Part shown: positions 44,639-51,937 of the stretch, one piece after another
How the letters are laid out: the number at the start of each line of letters is the position of its first letter
Position numbering within the stretch: position 1 is the first letter of the stretch
Source: CAVXYG01 sp963766005
GTDB lineage: Bacteria > Actinomycetota > Actinomycetes > S36-B12 > GCA-2699445
DNA: 64,000 nt
Reading direction: 5' to 3'
Assembly (NCBI GenBank): GCA_963766005.1
Contig: CAVXYG010000001.1
Span: forward strand, 107,927 to 171,926
Notes under the pieces: generated by a model
Seen by the model: only the letters and a program-made list of their open reading frames with translations
What the model was told of the DNA's origin: nothing
Databases searched by the model: none
Position numbers and translations under genes: made by a program

Positions 44639-45832
44639 ATGCAGGACAGTATGGGCGCCGGACACAGCCATAACTCCAGCCACGGATTCGAGGCGCCGCA
44701 AGGCATCACGCGCATCGTCGCCATCGTCCTGGTTCCCCTGGTCGCGCTGACCATCGCCGGAATGATCGTGTACTGGCCGGATCGCTCGGACCTCCCCACG
44801 ATCGAAGTCGGGGACTTCGTCCGAGGAACCGTCGAGACCCTGGAACCCTGCGACAACGCCGACCCGACCTGTGCTGTGGCGACGGTCCGGATCGACGAGG
44901 GAGAGGACGCCGGGGAGACCGTCGCCATCAACCTCACGGTGGGACCCACTTCGCCGGACCTCGACCCAGGGACCGGTGTCTACCTGCAGCCCCTGCCCGA
45001 GGCAACGAGCGGCCAGGCCTATGCACTAGCGGACGTGAACCGCACTGTGCCGCTGTTCGCCCTGTCCGCCTTGTTCGCGCTGGCCGTCATCGTGCTCGCC
45101 CGCTGGAAGGGGGTATCGGCCCTCGTCGGACTTGCTGCCTCGATGCTGATCCTCGGCGTCTTCGTCCTGCCTGCGCTGATCGAGGGCAGCTCGCCCGTCG
45201 CAGTGGCAGCCATCGGATCGGGAGCCATCGCGGTGGTGTCCATGGGCTTGGCGCACGGGTTCAACGTGCGCACCGGCGTCGCCCTGATCGGCACGCTGAT
45301 CGCGCTGGTCATCACCACATTGCTGGGCTCGCTCTTCACCAACCTCATGAACTTCACCGGCATCGCCACCGACGATGCGGCCTACCTCTACGCCATCTCC
45401 GGCAACGTCCTGGACCTGCGCGGTCTGCTCCTGGCCGGTCTGGTCATCGGCGCGCTCGGCGTCCTCGACGATGTCACCGTCACCCAGGCGGCCACCGTGT
45501 GGGAGGTGTACGGCGCAGATCAACGGGTCTCGCTGCGCTCCCTGTGGGCCGCCGGGATGCGGGTCGGCCGCGACCACGTGGCTGCGGTCGTCAACACGCT
45601 GGTTCTCGCCTACGTCGGTGCCGCACTGCCCCTGTTCCTGCTGATCTCGATCTCTGATGCCCCGATGCTGCAGTCGATCAACAGCGAGACGATCGCAGCC
45701 GAGATCGTGCGGTCGATGGTCGGCGGCCTCGGGATCATCGCAGCAGTACCGATCACGACTGCGCTCGCCGCCGCGCTCCTGGTCGACAACCGTCGCCGGC
45801 GGGTGGCTGCGTCCCGCTATATCGCCCCCTAG
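44639..45832 (+). CDS. YibE/F family membrane protein
   Basis: 397 residues from ATG at 44639 (or 44654). After a His/Ser-rich N-terminus and one helix (IVAIVLVPLVALTIAGMIVYW) comes an outside domain of about 110 residues. At least seven more helices follow, with the family segments FALAVIVLARWKGVSALVGLAASM, GVLDDVTVTQAATVWEVYGAD and AGMRVGRDHVAAVVNTLVLAYVGAALPLFLL. Function is unproven; YibE/F proteins may be transporters. A 40-bp tandem repeat begins 15 bases after its stop. Confidence 0.88.
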   Translation: MQDSMGAGHSHNSSHGFEAPQGITRIVAIVLVPLVALTIAGMIVYWPDRSDLPTIEVGDFVRGTVETLEPCDNADPTCAVATVRIDEGEDAGETVAINLTVGPTSPDLDPGTGVYLQPLPEATSGQAYALADVNRTVPLFALSALFALAVIVLARWKGVSALVGLAASMLILGVFVLPALIEGSSPVAVAAIGSGAIAVVSMGLAHGFNVRTGVALIGTLIALVITTLLGSLFTNLMNFTGIATDDAAYLYAISGNVLDLRGLLLAGLVIGALGVLDDVTVTQAATVWEVYGADQRVSLRSLWAAGMRVGRDHVAAVVNTLVLAYVGAALPLFLLISISDAPMLQSINSETIAAEIVRSMVGGLGIIAAVPITTALAAALLVDNRRRRVAASRYIAP

Positions 45833-45846
45833 CATCGAGCAACAGC

Positions 45847-46020
45847 GCTCGCCGGCGCACCCGGGGTCGGGCCGGGGCGGCTGCTGGCTCGCGGGCGCAC
45901 CCGGGGTCGGGCCGGGGCGGCTGCTGGCTCGCGGGCGCACCCGACGTCGGGCCGGGGGCGGCTGCTGGCTCGCCGGCGCACCCGGGGTCGGGCCGGGGCG
46001 GCTGCTGGCTCGCGGGCGCA
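45847..46020. repeat. 40-bp tandem repeat, 4.3 copies, between convergent genes
   Basis: Units at 45847-45886, 45887-45926, 45927-45967 (41 bp) and 45968-46007, plus a 13-bp partial. Copies differ at one to four bases. Unit length is not a multiple of three and the array lies between two stop codons, so it is noncoding. No spacers, so not CRISPR. Confidence 0.93.
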
Positions 46021-46067
46021 CCGCGGCCATGCGCGGCCCCCACCGCGGACATTGCGCGGCCAGCGGC

Positions 46068-46670
46068 TCAGAGCAGCTCGCGCGCAAGCGGGGCCAAGGC
46101 GCGGAAGGCCCGGCCGCGGTGACTGATCGCGTCCTTGTCCTCGGCTGTCAACTCCGCCGTGGTCCGCACGCCGTCCAGCGGCACGAAGATGGGGTCGTAC
46201 CCGAAGCCGTTGCTCCCCCGGCGTTCGCGCAGCAGCGTCCCCGCCAACTCCCCCTCCACAACCCGCTCGGTCCCGTCGGGCAGGCACATCGCGGCTGCGC
46301 AGACGAAGCGGGCCCCGCGGCGACCATCGGGCACATCCGAGAGCTGTCCGAGCACGAGGTCCAGATTGGCCTCATCGTCGCCGTGGCGCCCTGCCCAGCG
46401 GGCCGAGAAGATGCCGGGCATGCCGTTCAGGGCATCGACGCACAGCCCCGAGTCATCGGCAACCGCCGGCAGGCCGGTGAACTGCGACACGGCGTGCGCC
46501 TTGAGCAGGGCGTTCGCGGCGAACGTCGTTCCGGTCTCGGGGACGTCCGGCAGGTCGGCGAAGGCTTCGGTGCCGACCAACACCACGTCCAACCCCGCCT
46601 CGGCCAGGATTCGTCGCAGCTCGCCGATCTTGCCACGGTTCCGGGTCGCCAGCACGACCCGCTGGCTCAT
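46068..46670 (-). CDS. rdgB: non-canonical purine NTP pyrophosphatase (RdgB/HAM1)
   Basis: 200 residues from ATG at 46670; the longer frame upstream lies in rph. It hydrolyses ITP, dITP and XTP to keep them out of nucleic acids. Family motifs: LATRNRGKIGELRRIL, then ETGTTFAANALLKAHA, ADDSGLCVDAL, SARWAG, GFGYDPIF, and SHRGRAFRAL. It overlaps rph by four bases, and is the last gene of the minus-strand block from clpS. Confidence 0.95.
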   Translation of the reverse strand: MSQRVVLATRNRGKIGELRRILAEAGLDVVLVGTEAFADLPDVPETGTTFAANALLKAHAVSQFTGLPAVADDSGLCVDALNGMPGIFSARWAGRHGDDEANLDLVLGQLSDVPDGRRGARFVCAAAMCLPDGTERVVEGELAGTLLRERRGSNGFGYDPIFVPLDGVRTTAELTAEDKDAISHRGRAFRALAPLARELL

Positions 46671-47395
46671 GCGAGCCCCAGGCTGGTCCGCTGCAGGCCG
46701 GCCAGTGTCCGGCACCCGTCGGACGCCAGGTCGAGCAGCCGGTCGAGCAGGTCCCGGTCGAACGGCTCCCCCTCCGCTGTCCCCTGCACCTCCACGTAGC
46801 GCCCGGCGCCGGTCATGACGACATTCATGTCCACGTCGGCGGCGACATCGTCGTCGTAGTGCAGATCGAGGCGCGCTTCGTCGTGCACCACGCCGACGCT
46901 CACCGCCGCGACGGTATCGGTCAGCACCGTGGCATCCGCAGCCACCCAACCGCGCGACACCCCGGTGGCGATCGCGTCGGCAAGGGCCACGTAGGCCCCG
47001 GTAATGGCTGCGGTCCTGGTGCCGCCGTCGGCCTGGAGCACGTCGCAGTCGATCGCGATGGTGTTCTCGCCCAATGCAGCCGTATCCACCACAGCACGCA
47101 GGGATCGGCCGATGAGGCGGCTGATCTCGTGCGTTCGACCACCGATCCGGCCGCGCACCGATTCGCGGTCCGATCGCGTATGCGTGGCACGCGGGAGCAT
47201 GGCGTACTCCGCGGTGACCCACCCCTTGCCCGAGTCACGGCGCCATCGCGGCACGCCCGGCGTGAACGAGGCGGCGCACAGCACGCGAGTGCGGCCGAAG
47301 CTCACCAGCGTCGAGCCTTCTGCGTGGTCCAGCCATCCCCGTTCGAACGTCACCGGCCTGAGTTCTGCCGCGGCGCGACCATCGGATCGACCCAT
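46667..47395 (-). CDS. rph: ribonuclease PH
   Basis: 242 residues, standard length. It is the phosphorolytic 3' exonuclease that trims tRNA. Motifs: EGSTLVSFGRTRVLCAASF, MLPRATHTR, RLIGRSLRAVVD, TIAIDCDVLQADGGTRTAAITGAYVAL and NVVMTGAGRYVEVQGTAEGEPF. The start ATG at 47395 lies 15 bases after the stop of the MBL gene; an AGGGAGG is somewhat distant. It overlaps rdgB by four bases. Confidence 0.96.
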   Translation of the reverse strand: MGRSDGRAAAELRPVTFERGWLDHAEGSTLVSFGRTRVLCAASFTPGVPRWRRDSGKGWVTAEYAMLPRATHTRSDRESVRGRIGGRTHEISRLIGRSLRAVVDTAALGENTIAIDCDVLQADGGTRTAAITGAYVALADAIATGVSRGWVAADATVLTDTVAAVSVGVVHDEARLDLHYDDDVAADVDMNVVMTGAGRYVEVQGTAEGEPFDRDLLDRLLDLASDGCRTLAGLQRTSLGLA

Positions 47396-47410
47396 GAGTG
47401 CCCTGCCTCC

Positions 47411-48154
47411 CTAGAGCGTGATGCGCAGGCCGGGCTCGGCCAACGCGATGTCGCCGGTGAAGTGCCCGGCGGCCTCTGCCAGGGTCTCGCGCGGGTCGTT
47501 CCACGGCACCAGGTGGGTCAGGACCAGCCGACGCGCTCCGGCCCGCTGAGCATGCTCGGCCGCCTGGCGCGCCGTGAGGTGCAGGTCGGCAGGATTGTGA
47601 TCCGAGGAGAGGAAGGATGCCTCGAACAGCGCCACGTCGGCATCCCGCGCGATGTCCGGCAGCCGATCGGTGGGCCCGGTGTCGCCGGAGTAGGCAATAG
47701 CTGCGCCGCCGGCCTCGATCCGGATCGCGTACGCCTCGACAGGGTGCACCACCCGGGTGGTCGTCACGCGGAACGGTCCCACGGTGAATTCCGGATCGTG
47801 GTCGCGGACGTCGAACCCGTCGCTCATCGCCTCGCCCGCGCGCAGTCCATAGGCCGCAGCGATGCGACGGCCGGTGTCCGAGGGCCCCCAGACGGCCACG
47901 GGTGGGAGGTTGCCGTCCGGGCGGTACTTCCGCGCCACGTAGTAGGAGCACAGGTCGATGAAATGGTCGGGATGCAGGTGGGACAGCAGGACCGCGTCGA
48001 TGCCGTAGATATCGGTGTGGCGCGCGAGCGCTCCCAGCGAGCCGTTGCCCATGTCGAGGACGATCCGGCTTCCCTCATGCTCGATCAGGTAGCAGGACGC
48101 GGGCGAATCCGGCCCCGGGAAGGATCCGGAGCAGCCCACCACGACGAGATCCAC
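47411..48154 (-). CDS. metallo-beta-lactamase fold hydrolase (homologue of mycobacterial cAMP phosphodiesterase Rv1339)
   Basis: 247 residues from GTG at 48154. The zinc motif SHLHPDHFID (HxHxDH) is near residue 63; later ligands are in YSGDTGPTD and LVLTHLVPW. The position between murI and rph matches the mycobacterial gene Rv1339, reported as an atypical cAMP phosphodiesterase, so the same role is plausible but unproven here. TACGCT seven bases before the GTG suggests a leaderless promoter of its own, despite the operon-like layout. Confidence 0.88.
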   Translation of the reverse strand: MDLVVVGCSGSFPGPDSPASCYLIEHEGSRIVLDMGNGSLGALARHTDIYGIDAVLLSHLHPDHFIDLCSYYVARKYRPDGNLPPVAVWGPSDTGRRIAAAYGLRAGEAMSDGFDVRDHDPEFTVGPFRVTTTRVVHPVEAYAIRIEAGGAAIAYSGDTGPTDRLPDIARDADVALFEASFLSSDHNPADLHLTARQAAEHAQRAGARRLVLTHLVPWNDPRETLAEAAGHFTGDIALAEPGLRITL

Positions 48155-48161
48155 ACCCGTG

Positions 48162-48167
48162 AGCGTA
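48162..48167 (-). promoter_or_regulatory. -10 element, leaderless start of MBL hydrolase gene
   Basis: TACGCT, seven bases, then GTG at 48154. Confidence 0.6.
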
Positions 48168-48290
48168 GACCAGACAGCGCCGTGCATCGGTGAGCGGACC
48201 AGCGCGTGTGACGAGCGAAGCCTGCGACCGTCTGAGGTCACCGGGTCGAGCGCCCTGCCCCGCGGGGATGCCGGGCTCGGCAGGATGCCG

Positions 48291-49100
48291 CTACAGCGCG
48301 ACCCCGAGCGCCGGTTCCACCGACTGGATCTCCGGGCCGAGGAAGCGCCGGCCGAGGACGGCGAAGGACTCCGGGTCCCCGGTAGCGAGAAAGTGGTGGC
48401 GCGGCCTCGGCAGGTCGGGGCTGCGCATCAGGTTGTATTCCAGCAGCATGCGGTAGACGTCCTTGCCGGTCTCTTCGGCACTGCTGACCAGCGTGACGCC
48501 CTCCCCCATCACGTAGGACAGCACACCGGTGAGCAGCGGGTAGTGCGTGCATCCGAGCACGAGGGTGTCAACATCGGCCCCGACCAGCGGCTTCAAGTAG
48601 CTCCGGGCGACCTCGAGCAGTTCCGGCCCGCTGGTGATCCCCGCCTCGACGAATTCCACGAAACGCGGGCAGGCAGCACTGTGGATGCGCAGGTGGGTGG
48701 CGGCGGCGAACGCATCGTCATAGGCGCGGGAAGTGATCGTGGCGCGCGTGCCGATCACGCCGACGCGATCATTGCGCGTGGCACGCACGGCTCGGCGGAC
48801 GGCCGGATAGATCACCTCGACCAGGGGGATGCCGTGATAGCGCTCGCGGGCATCGCGCAGCACCGCCGCGCTGGCCGAGTTGCAGGCGATGACCAGCATC
48901 TTCACGCCGCGCTCGACGAGATGGTCCATGATGTCCAGGGCGTAGCCGCGCACCTGCGCGATGGGCTTGGGCCCGTACGGCCCGCGCGCGGTGTCGCCGA
49001 TGTAGACGAGGGGCTCGTTGGGCAGCTGGTCCAGGATCGCGCGGGCCACGGTGAGCCCGCCGACGCCGGAGTCGAAGATGCCGATCGGTGCGTCAGTCAT
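48291..49100 (-). CDS. murI: glutamate racemase
   Basis: 269 residues. It makes D-glutamate for peptidoglycan. The two catalytic cysteines are in IACNSASAAVL (near 73) and LVLGCTHYPLL (near 184), and the N-terminal IGIFDSGVGGLTVARAI is standard. TAGATT lies nine bases before the ATG at 49100, which would leave a two- to three-base leader. In mycobacteria a rhomboid gene lies between cysM and murI; here the 106-base gap has none. Confidence 0.96.
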   Translation of the reverse strand: MTDAPIGIFDSGVGGLTVARAILDQLPNEPLVYIGDTARGPYGPKPIAQVRGYALDIMDHLVERGVKMLVIACNSASAAVLRDARERYHGIPLVEVIYPAVRRAVRATRNDRVGVIGTRATITSRAYDDAFAAATHLRIHSAACPRFVEFVEAGITSGPELLEVARSYLKPLVGADVDTLVLGCTHYPLLTGVLSYVMGEGVTLVSSAEETGKDVYRMLLEYNLMRSPDLPRPRHHFLATGDPESFAVLGRRFLGPEIQSVEPALGVAL

Positions 49101-49206
49101 GGTGAGGCAAATCTAGCGGTCCGCGCGACGCGAGGGAGCCTGCCGAACCAGACGGCCGCTGCGTTGCGCACCAGCCCCCGCAGCGGGCGATGGCAGAGTG
49201 TGGGCC

Positions 49207-50154
49207 TCAGGCCCAGAGCTGGCCCTCCAGCGCGGCCCGCGCGGCCGACTCATCGTCGTCGTAGGCGCCGGTGGACAGGTACTTCCACCCGCCGTCGCAC
49301 ACGATGAACGCGATATCGGCCTGCCGACCTTCCCCGTGCATGCGGTCGGCGATGCCGAGGGCGGCGTGCAGGATCGCGCCGGTCGAGATGCCGGCGAAGA
49401 TGCCCTCCTCGGCGAGCAGCTGCCGGGTGCGGTGCAGCGCGTCCGCCGGCCCGACCGAGTAGCGCGACGTCAGCACCGAGGAGTCGTAGAGCTCCGGGAC
49501 GAAGCCTTCCTCGAGGTTGCGCAGCCCGTAGACCAGTTCGCCGTAGCGCGGTTCCGCCGCCACCACGGCGATCTGCGGCCGATGCTCGCGCAGGAAGCGG
49601 CCGACCCCCATCAGCGTGCCGGTGGTCCCGAGGCCAGCGACGAAGTGCGTGATCGTCGGCAGGTCGGCGAGCAGTTCGGGGCCGGTGGTGCGGTAGTGCA
49701 CGTCGGGGTTGGCCGGATTGCCGTACTGGTAGAGCATCACCCAGTCGGGGTTCTCCGCCGCCAACGACTTGGCGACGCGGACGGCCTCGTTGGAGCCCCC
49801 TGCTGCTGCGGAGTACACGATGTCGGCACCCCACATGCGCAGCAGCTGGGTCCGCTCGGCGCTGGTGTTCTCCGGCATCACGCAGATCAGCCGATAGCCC
49901 TTCATCGCCGCCACCATCGCCAGCGAGATGCCGGTGTTGCCCGAGGTGGGCTCCAGCAGCGTGGCCCCGGGCTGCAGCGACCCGTCGGCCTCCGCCCGCT
50001 CGACCATGGCCAACGCCGCGCGGTCCTTCACCGACCCCGTGGGGTTGCGGTCCTCCAGCTTCGCCCAGAGCCGGACCCGCGCCGAAGGCGAGAGCCGGGG
50101 CAGCCCCACCAACGGGGTGTTGCCGACGGAGTCCAGCAGCGAGTCGTAGCGCAT
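49207..50154 (-). CDS. cysM: CysM-type cysteine synthase (CysO-dependent)
   Basis: 315 residues. The PLP lysine is in NPTGSVKDRAAL (near 43), the phosphate loop is SGLGTTGT-like (AGLGTTGTLMG), and the substrate loop is PTSGNTGIS. The adjacent CysO and Mec genes mark it as the mycobacterial-type CysM, which uses O-phosphoserine and CysO thiocarboxylate instead of O-acetylserine and sulfide. SerB earlier in the window would compete for the same phosphoserine pool. It starts 20 bases after the cysO stop. Confidence 0.94.
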   Translation of the reverse strand: MRYDSLLDSVGNTPLVGLPRLSPSARVRLWAKLEDRNPTGSVKDRAALAMVERAEADGSLQPGATLLEPTSGNTGISLAMVAAMKGYRLICVMPENTSAERTQLLRMWGADIVYSAAAGGSNEAVRVAKSLAAENPDWVMLYQYGNPANPDVHYRTTGPELLADLPTITHFVAGLGTTGTLMGVGRFLREHRPQIAVVAAEPRYGELVYGLRNLEEGFVPELYDSSVLTSRYSVGPADALHRTRQLLAEEGIFAGISTGAILHAALGIADRMHGEGRQADIAFIVCDGGWKYLSTGAYDDDESAARAALEGQLWA

Positions 50155-50174
50155 GGGCGCGGCGGCGCGGGTGC

Positions 50175-50453
50175 TCAGCGGGCGCCGCCGGCCACCGCGG
50201 GCAGCACGGTCACCACGTCACCGTCGTTCACGGCGGTACCCAGGCCGTCGAGGAAGCGGACATCCTCGTCGTTGAGGTAGACGTTCACGAAACGGCGCAA
50301 CTTCCCGTCGTCGAGCAGTCGGGCCTGCAGCCCGGTGTGGCGCTGCTCGAGGTCGTCGAACAGGTCGGCAAGGGTCGCACCGCTGCCGGTGACAGCCTTC
50401 TCGCCGTCGGTGTAGGTGCGCAGGATCGTGGGAATACGGACCTCGATGGCCAT
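50175..50453 (-). CDS. cysO: CysO/MoaD-like sulfur-carrier protein with C-terminal GGAR
   Basis: 92 residues from ATG at 50453 after AGGAGA. The ubiquitin-like core IEVRIPTILRTYTDGEKAV, then LRRFVNVYLNDEDVRFLDGLGTAVNDGDVVTVLPAVAGG, matches CysO. Mycobacterial CysO ends at GG; here two more residues, AR, follow, so the protein must be clipped before thiocarboxylation. The neighbouring JAMM peptidase Mec is the obvious candidate. It delivers sulfur to CysM. Confidence 0.93.
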   Translation of the reverse strand: MAIEVRIPTILRTYTDGEKAVTGSGATLADLFDDLEQRHTGLQARLLDDGKLRRFVNVYLNDEDVRFLDGLGTAVNDGDVVTVLPAVAGGAR

Positions 50454-50594
50454 CGGGGCTCTCCTGGAATGCTGGGTAGGCGCGGCCGCCGAGTCGTCCG
50501 GGGTCCGCAGGATCGATGCAATGCAACCCCAGGGTAAGCGCCAGCATTCCCGCGCACCCAATCGCCCGAAGGCGGCGGCCCGACCGGTGCCCGG

Positions 50595-51014
50595 TCAGGT
50601 CGTGACGTGGATCGATTCCTCCTGCACGGCGCCACCGATGATGCGAAACGAACGCAACTCGTAGGGGCCATCCTCCGCGCCGGTCTCCCGGGTCGATACC
50701 AACACGTAGTGCGCGCCGGGCTCGCTGGCGTAGGCGATGTCGGTCGGCGAGGGCGCCGCCTCGGTGGCGGTGTGCGAGTGGTAGATGACCACGGGCTCCT
50801 CGTCGCGCTCGTCCATCTCGCGGTACAGGCGCAGCAGGTCCAGGGAGTCGAACTCGTAGAACGTCGGCGAGCGTGCGGCGTTGAGCATCGGGACGAAGCG
50901 CTCGGGTCGGTCGCTGCCGACGGGACCGGCGATGACGCCGCACGCCTCGTCGGGATGGTCCCGGCGGGCATGGGCAACGACGGCCGCCACGAGGTCGGAT
51001 CGGATGCGCAGCAT
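50595..51014 (-). CDS. mec: Mec/JAMM metallopeptidase
   Basis: 139 residues from ATG at 51014 (MLRIRSDLVAAVVAHARRDHPDEACGVIAG). The JAMM zinc motif is in VVIYHSHTATEAAPSPTDIAYA (HxHx7Sx2D), and the upstream glutamate is in HPDEACG. Mec releases cysteine from the CysO-cysteine adduct and, in this case, may also trim the two-residue CysO tail. TACCGT seven bases upstream suggests a leaderless start. The 141-base gap to cysO holds the cysO upstream region. Confidence 0.93.
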   Translation of the reverse strand: MLRIRSDLVAAVVAHARRDHPDEACGVIAGPVGSDRPERFVPMLNAARSPTFYEFDSLDLLRLYREMDERDEEPVVIYHSHTATEAAPSPTDIAYASEPGAHYVLVSTRETGAEDGPYELRSFRIIGGAVQEESIHVTT

Positions 51015-51021
51015 GGATTCC

Positions 51022-51027
51022 ACGGTA
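51022..51027 (-). promoter_or_regulatory. -10 element, leaderless start of mec
   Basis: TACCGT, seven bases, then ATG at 51014. Confidence 0.55.
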
Positions 51028-51043
51028 GCCGCGGGAAGCGGCG

Positions 51044-51571
51044 TCACGGCATGAGGGCCTCGACCAAGGTCGACTGCAGCCACGTGAGCCAGTCGTACAC
51101 CACGGGACGGTCCGCGGCGTCGCCGCGCTCGTCGTCCTCGGTCACCCCGAGCCGGGTGCCGAGCACGAGGCGGAGGTCGTTCAGTGCCAGCAGCCAGGCC
51201 CGGGCCTCGTCGGGCGTCATCGCGATGCGGCCCTTGGCATCGGCGCGGTCCAGGCACCCCAGCGCGGCGCGGGTCCGGTCGGCGCGCTGCTGGCGCAGCC
51301 CCTGCTCGGTGAACCTGCGGAAGTCCGACGAGGAGGCCTCGTCGTCGGCATAGGCGTCGGGGAACAGCCGCAGCAGCGCCGGGTCCTCTGGCCGCCGGGC
51401 CTCGGCCGCGATACCGACGATCCGGGCGAGCGGGTCCTCCTGCTCACTGCGGGCGTCAGGCTCGATCCACCGCAACAGCTGGTCGAGCAGGTCGCGCATC
51501 ACCACCCGCTCCGTGTCCTCCAGCCGCAGTTCCAGGGACTCTCCCCGCGACCGAAATCCCCGTCGCAGCAC
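51044..51571 (-). CDS. DUF2017 family protein
   Basis: 175 residues from GTG at 51571, one base after the clpS stop. The sequence reads VLRRGFRSRGESLELRLEDTERVVMRDLLDQLL and ends DRPVVYDWLTWLQSTLVEALMP, the DUF2017 pattern. The family is restricted to actinomycetes and always lies beside clpS. Its constant partnership suggests a link to ClpS-mediated proteolysis, but the role is unknown. No cysteine-rich or membrane features. Confidence 0.9.
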   Translation of the reverse strand: MLRRGFRSRGESLELRLEDTERVVMRDLLDQLLRWIEPDARSEQEDPLARIVGIAAEARRPEDPALLRLFPDAYADDEASSSDFRRFTEQGLRQQRADRTRAALGCLDRADAKGRIAMTPDEARAWLLALNDLRLVLGTRLGVTEDDERGDAADRPVVYDWLTWLQSTLVEALMP

Positions 51572-51572
51572 G

Positions 51573-51869
51573 TCAGTCGTCCTTCTGGATCGTCGCCCAG
51601 AGGCCAAAGGAGTGCATGGCCGCGGCATCGACCTCCATCTCCTCGCGGCTGCCGCTGCTCACCACCGCCCGTCCCTCCTCATGCACGGCCATCATCAACT
51701 GCTCAGCCTTCTTCCGCGGGTAGGTGAAGTAGGTCATGAAGACGTAGGTCACGTACGTCGTGAGGTTCACCGGGTCGTTCCACACGATGGTGACCCAGGG
51801 GCGCTCCGGGGCCGTGCGTTGATCCGTCTGCTCCGCCTCGGCGGGGGCCTCCACCGGCGCTATCGACAC
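51573..51869 (-). CDS. clpS: ClpS adaptor protein
   Basis: 98 residues from GTG at 51869. The ClpS core PWVTIVWNDPVNLTTYVTYVF, then MAVHEEGRAVVSSGSREEMEVDAAAMHSFGLWATIQKD, carries the N-end-rule pocket residues (Asn-Asp, Met, and His of VHEEG). It hands N-degron proteins to ClpAP/ClpCP. CACCAT six bases upstream may be a weak leaderless -10. It is the first gene of the long minus-strand block and is divergent from the aminotransferase. Confidence 0.94.
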   Translation of the reverse strand: MSIAPVEAPAEAEQTDQRTAPERPWVTIVWNDPVNLTTYVTYVFMTYFTYPRKKAEQLMMAVHEEGRAVVSSGSREEMEVDAAAMHSFGLWATIQKDD

Positions 51870-51925
51870 GCTGCCATGGTGCCACGCAACTGCGACGAGG
51901 GGGCGCCGCCCTCGATCCGGCGGCC

Positions 51926-51931
51926 TAGGCT
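51926..51931 (+). promoter_or_regulatory. -10 element, leaderless start of class V aminotransferase gene
   Basis: TAGGCT, six bases (GGAGCC), then ATG at 51938. The GGAG could also act as a weak ribosome binding site. Confidence 0.5.
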
Positions 51932-51937
51932 GGAGCC

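Noticed and set aside
45847..46020. CRISPR array or coding repeat
   Set aside because: No spacers; the 40-41 bp unit shifts frame at every copy, and the array lies between stop codons.
46859..48193. 444-codon plus-strand frame over rph and the MBL gene
   Set aside because: Lies antisense to two clear genes and has shadow-frame composition.
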